Source of the DNA: Erinaceus europaeus
Taxonomy: Eukaryota > Chordata > Mammalia > Eulipotyphla > Erinaceidae
DNA length: 64,000 nt
Direction: 5' to 3'
Assembly: GCF_950295315.1 (NCBI RefSeq)
Contig: NC_080166.1
Span: 104,873,693 to 104,937,692, forward strand
A program made the position numbers and the translations under genes. The notes under the pieces are model-generated. The model did not search any database, had not been told where the DNA came from, and worked only from the letters and a program-made list of their open reading frames with translations. Shown here piece by piece: positions 22,676-34,612 of the stretch. Numbering within the stretch: the first letter of the stretch is position 1; every line of letters begins with the position of its first letter.

Positions 22676-22985
22676 AAAATCCCCTCTGGGAGTATGGACC
22701 AGAATTCTTTATGAGGAGCAAAAGGTGGGAGTTCTGACTTCTGTAATTGCTCCTCTGCTGAACATAGATATTTTTTCTTAATTTTCTGCAACCTCCCCCA
22801 GCCTAGGTCCTCACTAAAATCAACAACAACAAAGCCAAATGACCCCATCCAAAAATGGGGAGAATATTTGAATAGAATATTCCCCAAAGAAGAGTTCCAA
22901 AATGCCAATAGGCATATGGAAAAATGCTCCAAATCATTACTTGTCAGAAGAATTTAATCGAGATAACAATGAGTAACCATAATTC
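22676..22985. mobile_element. Mosaic L1: inverted 3' UTR joined to ORF2 piece
   Basis: 22676-22770 is L1 3' UTR in minus orientation ('ctctgggagtatggacca', 'cttctgtaattgctcctctg'). From about 22805 to 22985 follows an ORF2 segment in plus orientation ('gaccccatccaaaaatgggg', 'ggaaaaatgctccaaatca'). Several hundred bases that normally separate them are missing. Confidence 0.75.
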
Positions 22986-23099
22986 TACTCTACCTCATCT
23001 TTAAGGTTGTTTTTTTTTTTTTTTTAGCTACTTCCACATAAAGATCAATCTTGAATCTGTTTAAAATCATGTTGCTCATTTTGTCCTGAAAATATAAAA

Positions 23100-23300
23100 C
23101 TTAACTCTCAGGGGTGATATACAGGACTCTTTTCAAATAAATAAGCAAAAATTGCTAGCAAAAACTGATATACAGCCAATGCTAAGAACCATGATACAGA
23201 GCATCACAAAGTAATTCAGCCAGAAAATAAACCATCAAAAAAAGTTTTACTCATTGGAAAGTGTAGAAGTTAAAAGAAATAGGGAACTATAAAAGATTTT
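23100..23300 (+). mobile_element. Probable diverged L1 ORF2 end
   Basis: 'agtaattcagccagaaaata' and 'ttttactcattgg' resemble the end of old L1 ORF2. It may continue the mosaic element upstream. Confidence 0.4.
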
Positions 23301-24371
23301 TGCCATCTGATAAATGTCTAAATTAACAAGAATCACTTCACTATTTTTCTATCTAAAATTTTTAACAACAACAACAAAAAAAGACAGCCCATAGAAAGCA
23401 GAACCATCAAGTATGCAAGACAAATGCATAATAACAGTAATAACCTTCCAAAGAATCATTAAAATTGGCTAATGTATACTTTATATGAAAATCCGCTAAG
23501 ACATTTTTCCATGAGAAAATGTTCAGTGTAAGTTCAACTGTGTTATAAGTACATGGCATTTCTCTAGCCCATTTGAATTGTCAGAAGACAGCAAGATGAA
23601 CTCATTGTAATAAAGAACTGAAGAATGTGATCAGTTGAGCCAAAATAGGAGCATTCATTCTGTCAAGACAGTTTAGTTAGGCACCTATCTATAGTAAGTT
23701 CAGAAAATGTGAAATGTATCTATAAAACAGTACCTGCTCAAAAACTAAGTATGCGCAATGAGAAAACAGGTTCATAAAAAATTAGTAGATATCATAAATT
23801 AAATCATATAAAGGACATTGGAAACAGATGTAATATGATTTCACAGAAGTCAGCAATTATTGTAGGATAGAGAGGTTAAACTGGTAACATTCCAAATTAA
23901 ATAAATCTGGATTTATTCTCAGCAGCTACTCAGGCAAGCCAGAGAGCTTACTCACCAACATCTGAGCTCCCTTTATTTGAATTTAATGTGACCTAGTCTT
24001 AGCCTGATGTGCGTACTTCTTATTTGAAGTTTAACTTTCTGTCTCTCATTTGATCCTTGGCATGACTAAGTTCTAGAGAATGACATGCAAGAAATAAGAA
24101 AGTAGGCTTCTCAAAACCTGAAAAGGAACTAGTAAGTCACTACCCATTCCTGCCCTCTTTTCAATGTCAAAGAAGGGAAATAGTCACTGTGGACCCAGAG
24201 ATGGAAATCACATATGATGATGGAAGATTGATTTGCTTTACTCTTGTCAACCCATTACCATATATGTATAGTCACCCATGACATAATTTAATGTGGACAA
24301 TGTAAAAGACACTATCCAATTTTCAATTCTTATGATAGTTACAGTTAATTTTGTCAGTTTATAGAAAATAA
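23301..24371. other. AT-rich unique sequence
   Basis: Nothing recognised. Confidence 0.5.
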
Positions 24372-24528
24372 TCTTCAGGGCTGGCAAAATAGTTCACTCA
24401 ATAGTGTCCTATTATGTCATACATGCAACCCAGACTTAAGTTCTGTCCCCAGATCAGTGAAGGAAGCTCTAGTACTGTGGTCTTTTTCACAATTTCTGTC
24501 TCTATCTAGATAAGAAAAAAAGAAAAAT
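24372..24528 (+). repeat. tRNA-like SINE (type C), diverged
   Basis: 'agggctggcaaaatagttca', 'taagttctgtccccagatca' and 'gaaggaagctctagtactgt', then an A-rich tail. Confidence 0.65.
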
Positions 24529-24532
24529 AAAG

Positions 24533-24852
24533 TAGGGTGTTTCGGTAGTACAGTGGATTAAGCGCACATGGCTCAAAGCACAAGGACCAGCGTAAGGATC
24601 CTGATTCGAGCCCCGGGCTCCCCACCTGCAGGGGGTTGCTTCACAAGAGGTGCAGCAGGTCTGCAGGTGTCTTTCTCTCCTGCTCTCTGTCTCCCTTCCC
24701 CTCTCGATTTCTCTCTGTCCTATCCAACAATAACAACATCAATAGCAACAATAACAATAACGACAACAAGGACAACAAAATGGGATTCATAGTTCAGGCA
24801 CTGAGCCCCAGCAATAACCCTCGAGGCACCAAAAAAAAAAAAAAAAAAAAGA
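24533..24852 (+). repeat. SINE type A, full length
   Basis: Head 'cggtagtacagtggattaag', B box 'gattcgagccccgggctcc', body, (AACAAT)-rich region and the long 3' extension 'gcactgagccccagcaataa' ending in poly(A). Confidence 0.92.
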
Positions 24853-25247
24853 CAGAAAGAAAAATAAAAAAGAAAATAATTTCCAAATACCTAACTTTGA
24901 AAAATGTTTTAGCCATTATTATAGACTCAGTCATCATTTCTCTCTCCTTATATTACAAATTAACAATTATGTATTAAAAGCTATTCATTTTTTTGTGGAA
25001 ACAACATAAAACTTGTCTCCGTTTAGTGCATCAGGATGCAGTATTCAATTGTTATTTCACCTTATTTTTAAGTGGCTGTATTTAAAGAATACTAATTTTA
25101 AATGGCTGTATTAAAGGAATCCTACAGATTTTGTTGTTTTTCAATCTCTATTTTTTCCCTAAATATACAACATTAGAGAAAACAATAATTTTTTAAATGA
25201 AAGTTTATCCTATTCTATTTTTTATTAGGCAAGTTATCTGAAAAAGT

Positions 25248-25375
25248 AATTCCCCCCCCCCCCCAAGGTTATTGGTGCAGCTCAGTGCCACTACAAATCC
25301 ACCACTCTTGGCGGCCATTTTTCCAGGTTTTTGTTTTTTGGTTTTTGTTTTGTTTTCTTTTAAACAGTTTTAAAA
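25248..25375 (-). repeat. SINE type A 3' extension, antisense
   Basis: 'aaggttattggtgcagctca' and 'gtgccactacaaatccacca' after a poly-C run. Only the SINE 3' extension is present. Confidence 0.7.
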
Positions 25376-26144
25376 ACTGCTAAATGGTTAAATTCATAAT
25401 TTCCTTAAAATAGGAAATGACTTCTCAAATTTTAAACTTCATACTAAAGAAAATAACAATGGACTAACAGAAAAGCTTATTACAACTGCTGTGGAGAAAA
25501 TCTAAGAGATCTGACTTTTAGGAATAGGGCATCTGAAAGTTGGAGAGATGCCTAGACAAGCTCCATCTTGGCTTCAAAGTAGCTATTCACTTTTTTCAGT
25601 CCAGTGCGAAACAGGCAGCAATGAAAAAAAAACATTTTATTGTTTTACTGATTTATAATCTATTTTTGTTAAAGAAGTAACTGTTAAATTTGAGGGGGAA
25701 ACTGGTTTTCCTCAACCAATTTTTTGAACAATATTTGAAAATTCATTATGATTTTCTATAACTTACCCCATGAACTATAATGTCATTTTTTTATAAACAT
25801 GATGTCTTTTTCATATGGATATTTAAGGAAAATCAGGTCTACTTAAAAAATTTATCATGACAGCATATACAATAAACAAAAAATCCACTCACTCTCAACT
25901 AAAGATTTACATTTGAAATCGATTTCTAAAATACTAAGTTTTCCTGTCATGATCATTGTAAAACAGGTCCTTGTGTCAGTTTAAGCAGGAATGTTCTTTA
26001 AAATATGAAAATCAAGTCTAGAAAAAGAAAACTAGATTAAATCAAACCAATATATATTGAAATACTTTCTCCAAAAATACGAAATACTTATAAAGGTTAA
26101 CTGGATCTTCTTTGTCATCATAACCTTTAGAAAACATCAAATAG
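25376..26144. other. AT-rich unique sequence
   Basis: Nothing recognised. Confidence 0.5.
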
Positions 26145-26145
26145 G

Positions 26146-26480
26146 AGGTTGGGCAGTGGCACAGAGGGTTAAGCACACATGGCACAAAATGCAAAGATGG
26201 CATAAGGACTCTAGTTCCACCCCTGGTTCCCCACCTGCAGGGTGGTCGCTTCACAAGCTGTGAAGCATGTCTGCAGGTGTCTATCTTTCTCTCCCCCTCT
26301 CTGTATTCCCCTACTCTCTCGATTTCTCTCTGACCTATCCAACAAGGACAGCAATAACAACAACAATAGTAACAACAACGATAAACAACAAGGGCAACAA
26401 AAAGGGAAAATAGCCTCAAGGAGCAGTGGATTTGTATTGCAGGCACCAAGTCCCAGCGATAACCATGGAGGCAAAAAATA
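26146..26480 (+). repeat. SINE type A, full length
   Basis: 'ttgggcagtggcacagaggg' head, body, (AACAAC)-rich region and 3' extension 'gcaggcaccaagtcccagcg'. Confidence 0.9.
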
Positions 26481-26539
26481 AGGAAAAAAAAGAAAAGAAA
26501 AGATCAAAATAAACGAATCCTTAAAATAGAAAATGACCA

Positions 26540-26752
26540 CTACTGATGGCCATTTTTCCAGGTTTTTGTTTTTTGTTCTGTTTTGTTTTTAATCTTCTGT
26601 TTTGTTTTCAATCTTGTTTTATTTGACAGGATAGAGAGAACTGATAGTGGAGGAGAGGGGGTGGGGAGAGAGAGAGAAAAAGAGAGAGAGAGAGAATCTG
26701 CTTCACTACCTGTGAAGCATACTTCTGCAGATAGTGGAGGAGAGGGGGTAAG

Positions 26753-26786
<34 letters not shown>

Positions 26787-26830
26787 CTGCTTCACTACTT
26801 GTGAAGCATACTTCTACAGAGATTCATACC
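26540..26830 (-). repeat. Antisense SINE with internal tandem duplication
   Basis: The tail side 'ggccatttttccaggttttt' leads to an antisense body whose 87-89-bp segment occurs twice, at 26643-26729 and 26730-26818. Each unit starts 'gatagtggaggagaggggg', has a (GA)n core of different length and ends 'gaagcatacttct(g/a)ca'. Confidence 0.8.
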
Positions 26831-26839
26831 CTATTCATA

Positions 26840-26892
26840 CCCACACACACCCACCCACCCCAGAGTCTTTTACTTTGGTGCAATATACAAAA
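26840..26892 (-). mobile_element. Short L1 3' UTR piece, antisense
   Basis: 'cccagagtcttttactttgg' is the antisense of the 'aagactctgg' lineage seen at 29715-30616. Confidence 0.55.
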
Positions 26893-27737
26893 AGTAAATT
26901 CTTGAGTGAAGGTTTTCTAAAGTTGTAAGTAACTTTTAATATGCATAGATTTCATTTTTAACTTGAAAACATATGGCCTAGAAAAAATATTCCTCAACAT
27001 TATTTAATGATGTTGGCATGAATAAATAGTTGGTATCTGCTTATTGTCCTTCTACTTTAACATATCTTTTAATTATTATGATGCTTATGCTGGATATATA
27101 AGTTCATGGTAAGTGTTAAAAATATTTTCATTCACTTATTGTGGAAGTTATCAGACATAACCACAACACTAGACTAGAATTTGTCTACTGGGATATGCAA
27201 TACATTGTATAATAATTTTACACTCTACACCAAATGCATTTGTAATCACTCAAGTGTTTAGTAAATAGTGAAGATATGGGACAAATATGGATTATTTAGG
27301 CCTAGAAGGTGTGATGGGTGAAGAAATGGTGTAATATTTTATGAAATATTAAATAATGACAGATATTTAAAAGTGATTCAGCTTACAATGTTATAATTTA
27401 TTTTAGAGTGGCATACTTGTACAAATATATATTGTTAAATGAGAATATAATATATAATAAAAATTTATTAATCCCCATAAAAGAAATATATTTGTATCTA
27501 TGAAAATATATATGTATCATTAAATATATATGGTAACATATTTGTATATAGGTAATATACAAATTGACAGATATATTAAAGGGGAGTTCTTTTTGTGTTC
27601 TTTCGTGTTATTTTAACTAGTTTCTGTTAACATTATTTTCCTGTTAATTAAGATATTTAAGCTAATTTAAAACATAAATTTTCCAAAAAAAACAAAGAGC
27701 ATTGAAATACAAAGTTCTCAATATGATTTCTTAAATT
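26893..27737. other. AT-rich unique sequence
   Basis: Very AT-rich with many TATA-type runs around 27420-27560. No gene seen. Confidence 0.5.
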
Positions 27738-27890
27738 ATCGTTATTTATTTATTAGATAGAGACTGTCAGAAATCAAGAAGGAAGGAGGTGATAAAGAGG
27801 GAGCGAGACAGAGAGTTACCTGCCACACTGCTCACTATTTGTGAAGCTTTCTCTCTATAGGTAGGGGCTGCAGGCTCAAATCCACTCAGT
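27738..27890 (-). repeat. SINE type B, antisense
   Basis: 'tattagatagagactgtcag' leads to 'gtgaagctttctctctatag' and 'ggggctgcaggctcaaatcc'. The antisense head is lost. Confidence 0.75.
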
Positions 27891-27969
27891 TTAATTTTTG
27901 ATGGAGATTACAGCAAGAGGTTCACAGCTAACATGAAAAGTGTTTACTTTCATAGCCCTAACTGTTAAA

Positions 27970-28187
27970 CAGGGGTAGGGAACTCCTGCTTTTGGGATAT
28001 ATATGGCTCGCAAAACATTTGGTCTGGCCCTGCCAAGGCAAATAGCGGTGGTATTCAAAATTTAGTATGTCTAGGACATTTTTCTTAATATTAAATATTG
28101 ATCTTAAGTTTATGATTCTATATGGTCTGTGAAGAACGTTAGAAATATCCAAATGGTCTTTGGCAGAACGAAGGTTCCCCAACTCTG
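27970..28187 (+). mobile_element. hAT-like non-autonomous DNA transposon
   Basis: Imperfect inverted termini 'caggggtagggaac' and 'gttccccaactctg', flanked by an imperfect 8-bp duplication (ctgttaaa / ctgtcaca, 6 of 8) as expected for hAT. The internal 'aaaacatttggtctggccct' matches the copy at 19713-20246. No coding capacity. Confidence 0.65.
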
Positions 28188-28345
28188 CTGTCACATCAGA
28201 TAACTTAAACAAATGATCTCCATGTGATAGGTGTTACAATAGGCATCACTAGAAGGGAAAGGATAGAACTTGACTAGTTATCAGCAATGAGGTACTGACT
28301 AAGTAAAGTCAAAACTACATAGAGTTAGAAAGCATATTTTAAAGA

Positions 28346-28552
28346 GGCCAGGCAGTGTCACACCTAGTTAAGTGCACACACTACAATGTGCAAGCACCCA
28401 GGTTCAAACCCCTGGTCCCCAACTGCAGGGGGAAAGCTTTATGATTGGTGAAGCAGGGCTGCAGGTGTCTGTCTCTCTCCCTATCTTCCCCTCTCATCTC
28501 AATTTCTCTGTTTCTATAACATAATAAATAAATAAATAAATAAATAAATATA
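28346..28552 (+). repeat. SINE type B, complete
   Basis: 'ggccaggcagtgtcacacct' head, 'aggttcaaacccctggtccc' B box, body and (AAAT)8-like tail. Confidence 0.9.
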
Positions 28553-29017
28553 TTTAAAAAGAAAGTCCATTTTAAAAATTTTAAAAGCATGGGCTCAAAT
28601 TATTTATATGAAAGCAATGTTTTTAGATTTTAGGTGAACTTGAATGTACTTCACAATTAAAAAAACCCCTAAAGGACTTCACATTCTAATGAAGGTTACA
28701 GACCATCTAAGAAGTGTACTGCAATGTTAAAACACTTTGCTATAATTCTGTGGGAACACAAAGAAACTATGGCTATTTCTCCTTTTATTTGTTATATAAG
28801 ATACATAATGAAGAAATGACACTGATTTCAATACAGAAGTGAATGAGAAATGAAGAAGCTATGTATGCAAAAGCCTGTTTTACTTAGGGTAATCAACAGT
28901 GTATGCTTGAATGAATGTGAGTGCTTTGCTATTGCAAATATGATACAATGAATTCACTGTGTGACAAATATCTCTAATAAATCAATGATAAATTATGTTG
29001 ATAAAATATATTTATTC
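28553..29017. other. AT-rich unique sequence
   Basis: Nothing recognised. Confidence 0.5.
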
Positions 29018-29125
29018 TATGGGGCTGAAAGAGACAGAGACCACAGCATATATCTGGCATACAGATAGTATTTGGGATTAAATGGCATATACTTTACCCA
29101 CCAAATCATCTCCTTGGCTAAGTCA
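29018..29125 (-). repeat. SINE type E, antisense, diverged
   Basis: 'ggggctgaaagagacagaga' then 'cacagcatatatctggcat' and 'accaaatcatctccttggct'. Confidence 0.5.
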
Positions 29126-29337
29126 TGGCAGTTCTTTTTCCAACATTAGATACCTTTCAACTTTTGTGTATTAAGACTTGCATAATTGTGGGCCAACAAG
29201 TAGAAATAACTATTTCTGTCTGAAACTGAACCTGTATATACTGACTTTGCTATACTATAAAATAAATCTAAGCATTTGCTCTAGGTACAATACAAATTTT
29301 AACACATCTTAAATTCTCATGTTTACTGATAGCACAA

Positions 29338-29339
<2 letters not shown>

Positions 29340-29375
<36 letters not shown>
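29340..29375. repeat. (GT)n microsatellite
   Basis: About 18 GT units, possibly polymorphic. Confidence 0.95.
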
Positions 29376-29377
<2 letters not shown>

Positions 29378-29714
29378 GAGTAGGAGAGAGAAAGATGTAA
29401 GTTACACAGAACAGAGGCCTAGAAAAATGTGTTGTTTCCTCAAGTTTCAACTTCACAGCTTTGAATTGCATTTTCAGTAAGCCAGTTAAGACATACAAAA
29501 ATTAAAAATATATAAAAATTTACACAAAACACATTTTAAATTATCTGCCATTTCTTAGTTACTGTCCCTATCATTTTATAACCAAATTGGTAATCTTTAA
29601 CACTTTAGTTCTGCTTAAGATGTGTGGGATAAAAAAGATGACTAATGAAATGGCTCATACATTATCTGGATATTTTAGAATATGAAGCATGGTAAACATT
29701 AGAAACTAGTACAT

Positions 29715-30616
29715 ATCTTTTTTTATTTCTTTATTGGGTAATTAATGTTTTACATTCAACAGTAAATATAATAGTTTGTAATGCATGATATTCCCCAGTT
29801 TCCCATATAACAATACAAAGCCCACTAGGTCCTCTGTCATCCTTCTTGGACCTGTATTCTCCCCAGCCACCCACCCCAGAGTCTTTTACTTTGTTGCGAT
29901 ACGCCAATTCCATTTCAGGTTCTACTTGTGCTTTTTTTTTTTTTTCTGATCTTGTTTTTCAACTTCTGCCTGAGAGTGAGATCATCCTATATTCATCCTT
30001 CTGTTTCTGACTTATTTCACTTAACATGAATTTGTCAAGGTCCATCCACGATCGGCTGAAAACAGTAAAGTCACCATTTTTTACAGCTGAGTAGTATTCC
30101 ATTGTGTATATATACCACAACTTGCTCAGCCACTCATCTGTTGTTGGACACCTGGGTTGCTTCCAGGTTTTGGCTATTACAAATTGTGCTGCCAAGAACA
30201 TATGTGTACACAGATCTTTTTGGATGGATATGTTGAGTTCCTTAGGATATATCCCCAGGAGAGGAATTGCAGGATCACTGGGTCGGTCCGTTTCTAGCCT
30301 TCTGAGAATTCTCCAGACTGTTCTCCACAGAGGTTGGACCAATTTACATTCCCACCAGCAGTGCAGTAGGGTTCCTTTGATCCCGCACCCTCTCCAGCAT
30401 TTGCTGCTGTTACTTACCTTTTCTGATGTATGACATTCTCACAGGAGTGAAGTGGTATCTTGTTGTCTTTATTTGCATTTCTCTGACAATCAAAGACTTG
30501 GAGCATTTTTTCATGTGTTTCTCTGCCTTTTGGATCTCTTCTGTGGTGAATATTCTGTCCATGTGCTCCCCCCATTTTTGGATGGGGTTATTTGTTGTCT
30601 TGTTGTTTAGTTTGAT
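29715..30616 (-). mobile_element. Young L1 3' end, second 3' UTR lineage
   Basis: Minus-strand L1: ORF2 C-terminus (29956-30616), a T-rich interruption near 29930, then a 3' UTR containing the antisense of 'caaagtaaaagactctgg' and 'aacattaattacccaataaa'. Near-identical 'atctttttttattt' and 'atcttttttatttt' at the two ends may be the target duplication. Well preserved. Confidence 0.9.
29956..30616 (-). pseudogene. L1 ORF2 C-terminal fragment
   Basis: Open over at least 127 codons up to the stop at about 29959, with '[16 protein letters not shown]', '[11 protein letters not shown]', '[16 protein letters not shown]' and '[15 protein letters not shown]'. The upstream frame also carries the conserved 'CWWECKL' stretch. 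A 4-bp duplication (gtaagtaa on the minus strand, about 30412) breaks the frame further upstream. The reverse transcriptase and endonuclease domains are missing through 5' truncation. Confidence 0.9.
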
Positions 30617-30765
30617 CTTTTTTATTTTATAAGCATGCTCATTTTACACTGAAAAAGCATATATCTTGATTTTTATAAAATGCAAGGCTCTTTAGATTGG
30701 TATTGAGTTTTCCCATTTCATTTACTATTTGGGTACTCCATGTTTACATTTAAAATGTTGCTATA

Positions 30766-30998
30766 GGGGGTCGGAAAGGACCAGCATAAGGATCCTGGTA
30801 CAAGCCCCTGGCTTCCACCTGCAGGGGCGTTGTCTCACAGGTGGTGAAGCAGGTCTGCAGGTGTCTATCCTTCTCTCCCACCTCTGTCTTCCCCTTTTTT
30901 GATATCTCTCTGTCCTATCCAACAACGACATCAATAACAATAATAATAACCACAACAATGATAAAACAGCAAGGACAACAAAAGGGGGAATAAATAAA
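30766..30998 (+). repeat. SINE type A lacking part of its tRNA head
   Basis: 'gggggtcgg' is joined directly to 'aaaggaccagcataaggatc', so about 40 bp of the head are missing, yet flanking 'aaaatgttgctata' / 'aaaatgtttctata' marks a normal insertion. Either the deletion preceded insertion or it came later. Confidence 0.85.
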
Positions 30999-31205
30999 TA
31001 TTTAGAAAAATGTTTCTATATACAAAACTTTCATTGTGTGAGAAAGGTAATGGAAGCTATTAGATGTATATTAAACGGAATTCTAACTCTGGGGAATTGT
31101 CATAGAATTTTCTAGTGGAAAAATACATATCATATATGTACATATACTAAAACAAATGTCTTCTTATATTCTAGGCCTGTTAAAAGCAGTAGATAGTACA
31201 TCAAG

Positions 31206-31462
31206 AGGGAGTCCAGCGGTAGCGCAGCAGGTTAAGCGCACATGGCGCAAAGCACAAGGACCAGCATGTAAGGATCCTGGTTTGAGCCCCTGGATCCCCA
31301 CCTGCAAGGGAGTTGCCTCACAAGTGGTGAAGCAGGTCTGCAGGTGTCTATCTTTTTCTCCTCCTCTCTGTCTTCCCCTCTCTTCATTTCTCTCTGTCCT
31401 ATCCAACAACAATGACATCAATAACAACAAGAACAATAAAAAGCAAATAAATAAATATTTAA
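31206..31462 (+). repeat. SINE type A
   Basis: 'gggagtccagcggtagcgca' head, 'ctggtttgagcccctggatc', body, 'tcctatccaacaacaatgac' and an AATAAATATT tail. Well preserved. Confidence 0.92.
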
Positions 31463-31479
31463 AAAGAAAGTATATCAAA

Positions 31480-33527
31480 AAGTGACAAATCATAGTAAAA
31501 GAAGCTATGATATGGATCTATACCATGTCATAGACCTACAGAGCATCCTAGAGTTAAACAGAAAAACTGATTATGCTCTAAATCATATAAAGATATATAC
31601 AGATGGCTTTACAGGCTTCTTTATGCAGACCATAAGTCAAGGGATATTATTTATGTGTTTTCTGGAAATTAACTTTACTATCTATAACATTATATATGAT
31701 TCCAGTAATATAAAGGTGTTACCCAGATTATTATACAAAAGACTCAGTGATACAGAAATTAAAATAAACCCCAAGAAAGATATTCTTCAAAACACTGTTT
31801 ACCTAAACTGCTGTGAAAAGAAATATATATTTGTGGGTGGCTGGCTACAAAGAAACCTGCTCTTGTGGCTTTAACACAGCTATTCCTTAAAGTACTAAAA
31901 TATCGCCTGCTTCCTCATATCTTTATTTAGCTTTTATGTATTGTCTGAGATGAAATTTCTGGTTTGTGGACCACTTTTCTCCTGCTACCATGATTCTAGA
32001 AAGTAAAAATTTCAGTCTTTTGATACATATAAATCTATATTCCTTTTATGATGGCCATTTGGTGTAATGAGTAAGGAGACAGTATCAGAACATAACCTGG
32101 TTCTGTGTTTCATGTTCATCATATTCTAAATTATCTAATTTTTTAAATTAAAATTATGTGTGAGAACAGATCGATGTGATTTCTACTTTTAGCTCAAAGA
32201 GTATAGAAATCATCTTGTGAAGATGAAAAAAGGTTAAAATTTATGATTTCTTGGACACACTGAAGAAGTAAGGTTATTGGGAAAATTATAGTCTGGGATT
32301 CTGGAGGGATAGGTAATAATTAAAAGAGAGCCACAGTCAAATTTTAATTACTTGAAGCAGAAACAGGTATAGAAGATATAAATTAGTAGGGACACTTAAA
32401 GCATAATAATAATGACTGTTGGATAACTGTGGGATAATTTGATCATGAGAAACTGCAGGGAACCTTGTTTTTAGGGAATACTCCTATATTCTGGGCTTTA
32501 CTTCTAGAAATTTCACTAGAGCATCAGGATTCCCGCCCTTTCTTCTGGAGGACCCTGCTGTTCCATAGGTATGACAGCAAAAGGAAGGGGTGTTGGGGCT
32601 GGGCAGGAAGTCTCCATCTGCTTCTGACCTTTGTAAGTTTCATTTCAGGAGAAGCAAAGATTAATGTAGAGAAATGTCTCTTCTTTTGTTAACGTCTTGT
32701 TAAAATTTCACAATTCAAGAGGTATCCAAATGTTGTATCTATTTTAAGCTTAATTTTAAAGCACAGTGTATGTCCATTTATAGAGGTAGTTCCAGAAACC
32801 TGAACTGTTAGACATGAAACAACTCCCTTCTTTCATGTAAACACTGAGTTTTGCATGCCTTTTTAGAGTTTGCTTTCCAGTTAACTCCAGCATCTGCTTT
32901 ATGACAAGACTTCAATGAGCATGGAGTCAAGTGTGACAGTCCTCCCATTTCTTTTTATAGAAGGAATTAATTGAGTTTTACATCTTTTGAGAGACAATTA
33001 TTCTGATAGGTTCTGTTCAGAGTTCCTATCCTCTTTGGGCTCAGCTGGGTGACACTAGATATTCTTCCCTGCATCAAAATCTGACCTCTGAAGTGAATTT
33101 AACCTGAACTGGTATATGAGAAAGGATGCAAGCTGGCATAATAGCAAAATGAATGTTTTATTTTATATGAAATATTACAGCTTTTGACCATATTTCAACA
33201 TAATAGCTTCTACCATCTGATACTCATAATTTGGGTTATCCCATATTTTAGCTCAGAAGCATATCTCATTCAAATATGAAACTTAGCTACTTGTAGTGCT
33301 TATAATCTGAGAATTAAATAGCAATAATTTACAGCTCATATTTTCAAGAATTTTGACAATTCCATAATGTCACATCATTCTCACAATCACACCATTAATT
33401 TGCAAAATAGCATTCAACCTAAAAGTGTTGCAATATGTATGAAAAAAATGGAGCTATCTAGCATAGTTGCTCATTATTTTTAAAATCTTCATTCTATCAT
33501 TTTAATCATTGTGATTTTTCTTTTCTG
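31480..33527. other. Repeat-poor unique sequence
   Basis: Two kilobases without a recognised transposable element, the longest such stretch here. An open frame of 130 codons at 31482-31874 is AT-rich and matches nothing I know. No convincing exon is seen. Confidence 0.5.
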
Positions 33528-33690
33528 TCTTTTTTATTTATTTGCTGAATACAGATAATCAGAAATTGTGAGAGTAGGGGGAGGTAGAGAGGAAGAGAGA
33601 GAGACACCTGCATCCCTGCTTCACCACTCACAAAGCTTTCCCTCTGCAGGTGAGAACTGGGGGCTCAAACCTGGGATGCTCATTGTAATT
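33528..33690 (-). repeat. SINE type B, antisense
   Basis: 'gagagacacctgcatccctg', 'cacaaagctttccctctgca' and 'gggggctcaaacctgggatg'. Confidence 0.85.
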
Positions 33691-33766
33691 TGCAACTTAG
33701 ATTCATCAGTGAATTTAGAATTCAACTCTATTTTTATTATAAAAGTTTCTTGTCAACAGGTAAAAA

Positions 33767-33792
33767 GTGTGTGTGTGTGTGTGTGTGTGTCC
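33767..33792. repeat. (GT)n microsatellite
   Basis: About 12 GT units followed by 'ccatgcgtgcacacac'. Confidence 0.9.
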
Positions 33793-34456
33793 ATGCGTGC
33801 ACACACGTAAACAGAGATATAAATATAGATATATGGAAGAATACCAAATTTATAAATTTAAAAAAATCATGAAATGTTTACTATTTCTCATATTATATAA
33901 TCACTTGAACAATAGTATTAAAGAGGTCCCTGAAACAAAAATTTACCTCATTCATCTATATTTTAGTATTAATGTTAGTATGACTTTTATTTTAGGAGGG
34001 AAAATACCTATATAGGCTGCTAGTACATAGTATAGTTGTATTAACTAGCAAGAAGTAAAGAAACTGTTGAGAAAAGCATTTTCTTGTAGAATCAAGGCTA
34101 GGGCAAATAAATAAAGAATGATTTGCCAGTCTATCAACTGTCAGACTTGGAGAGATTAGAATGTATTCTGACAGAAGCTATGTAACAAACAGGTAGCTTC
34201 ACAGTAAGGTACAAACTAGAAAAACTAGCAGTAATGTGTGAAAAACGAAAGTTCACATAGGAAAAAGTAGAAACAGGATGTGTAGAAAATAACAATATGG
34301 TGAACAAAAAAAATATTACAAAACTAGTGTGAGTTAACATAGAAATGGATAGATAGTACTATTGCATCATTTTCATAGTGTGATGAAATAAATGTCAAAA
34401 GTTCTGAATTTACAGATATATTATTGATTGCAATTAATGTGTCTAATATGATTCAG
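33793..34456. other. AT-rich unique sequence
   Basis: Nothing recognised. Confidence 0.5.
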
Positions 34457-34612
34457 AAGAGGACCGGAAAGATAAAACAGAGGTAGGGCATTGGACTTTC
34501 ATGTCTGAGACCATAGATGTCCCAGATTCAATCTCTGGCACTACCATACATGGGAGCAGAAGAGTACTCTGGTCTCGTTTGTCCCTCTTTCTCAGGAAGA
34601 TAAACATATTTT
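34457..34612 (+). repeat. tRNA-like SINE (type C)
   Basis: 'agaggtagggcattggactt', B-box 'ccagattcaatctctggcac' and 'gaagagtactctggtctcg'. Confidence 0.75.

Noticed and set aside
31482..31874. 130-codon open frame on the plus strand
   Set aside because: AT-rich, no motif, no signal or splice context and no similarity I can recognise. A frame of this length is plausible by chance in 64 kb.
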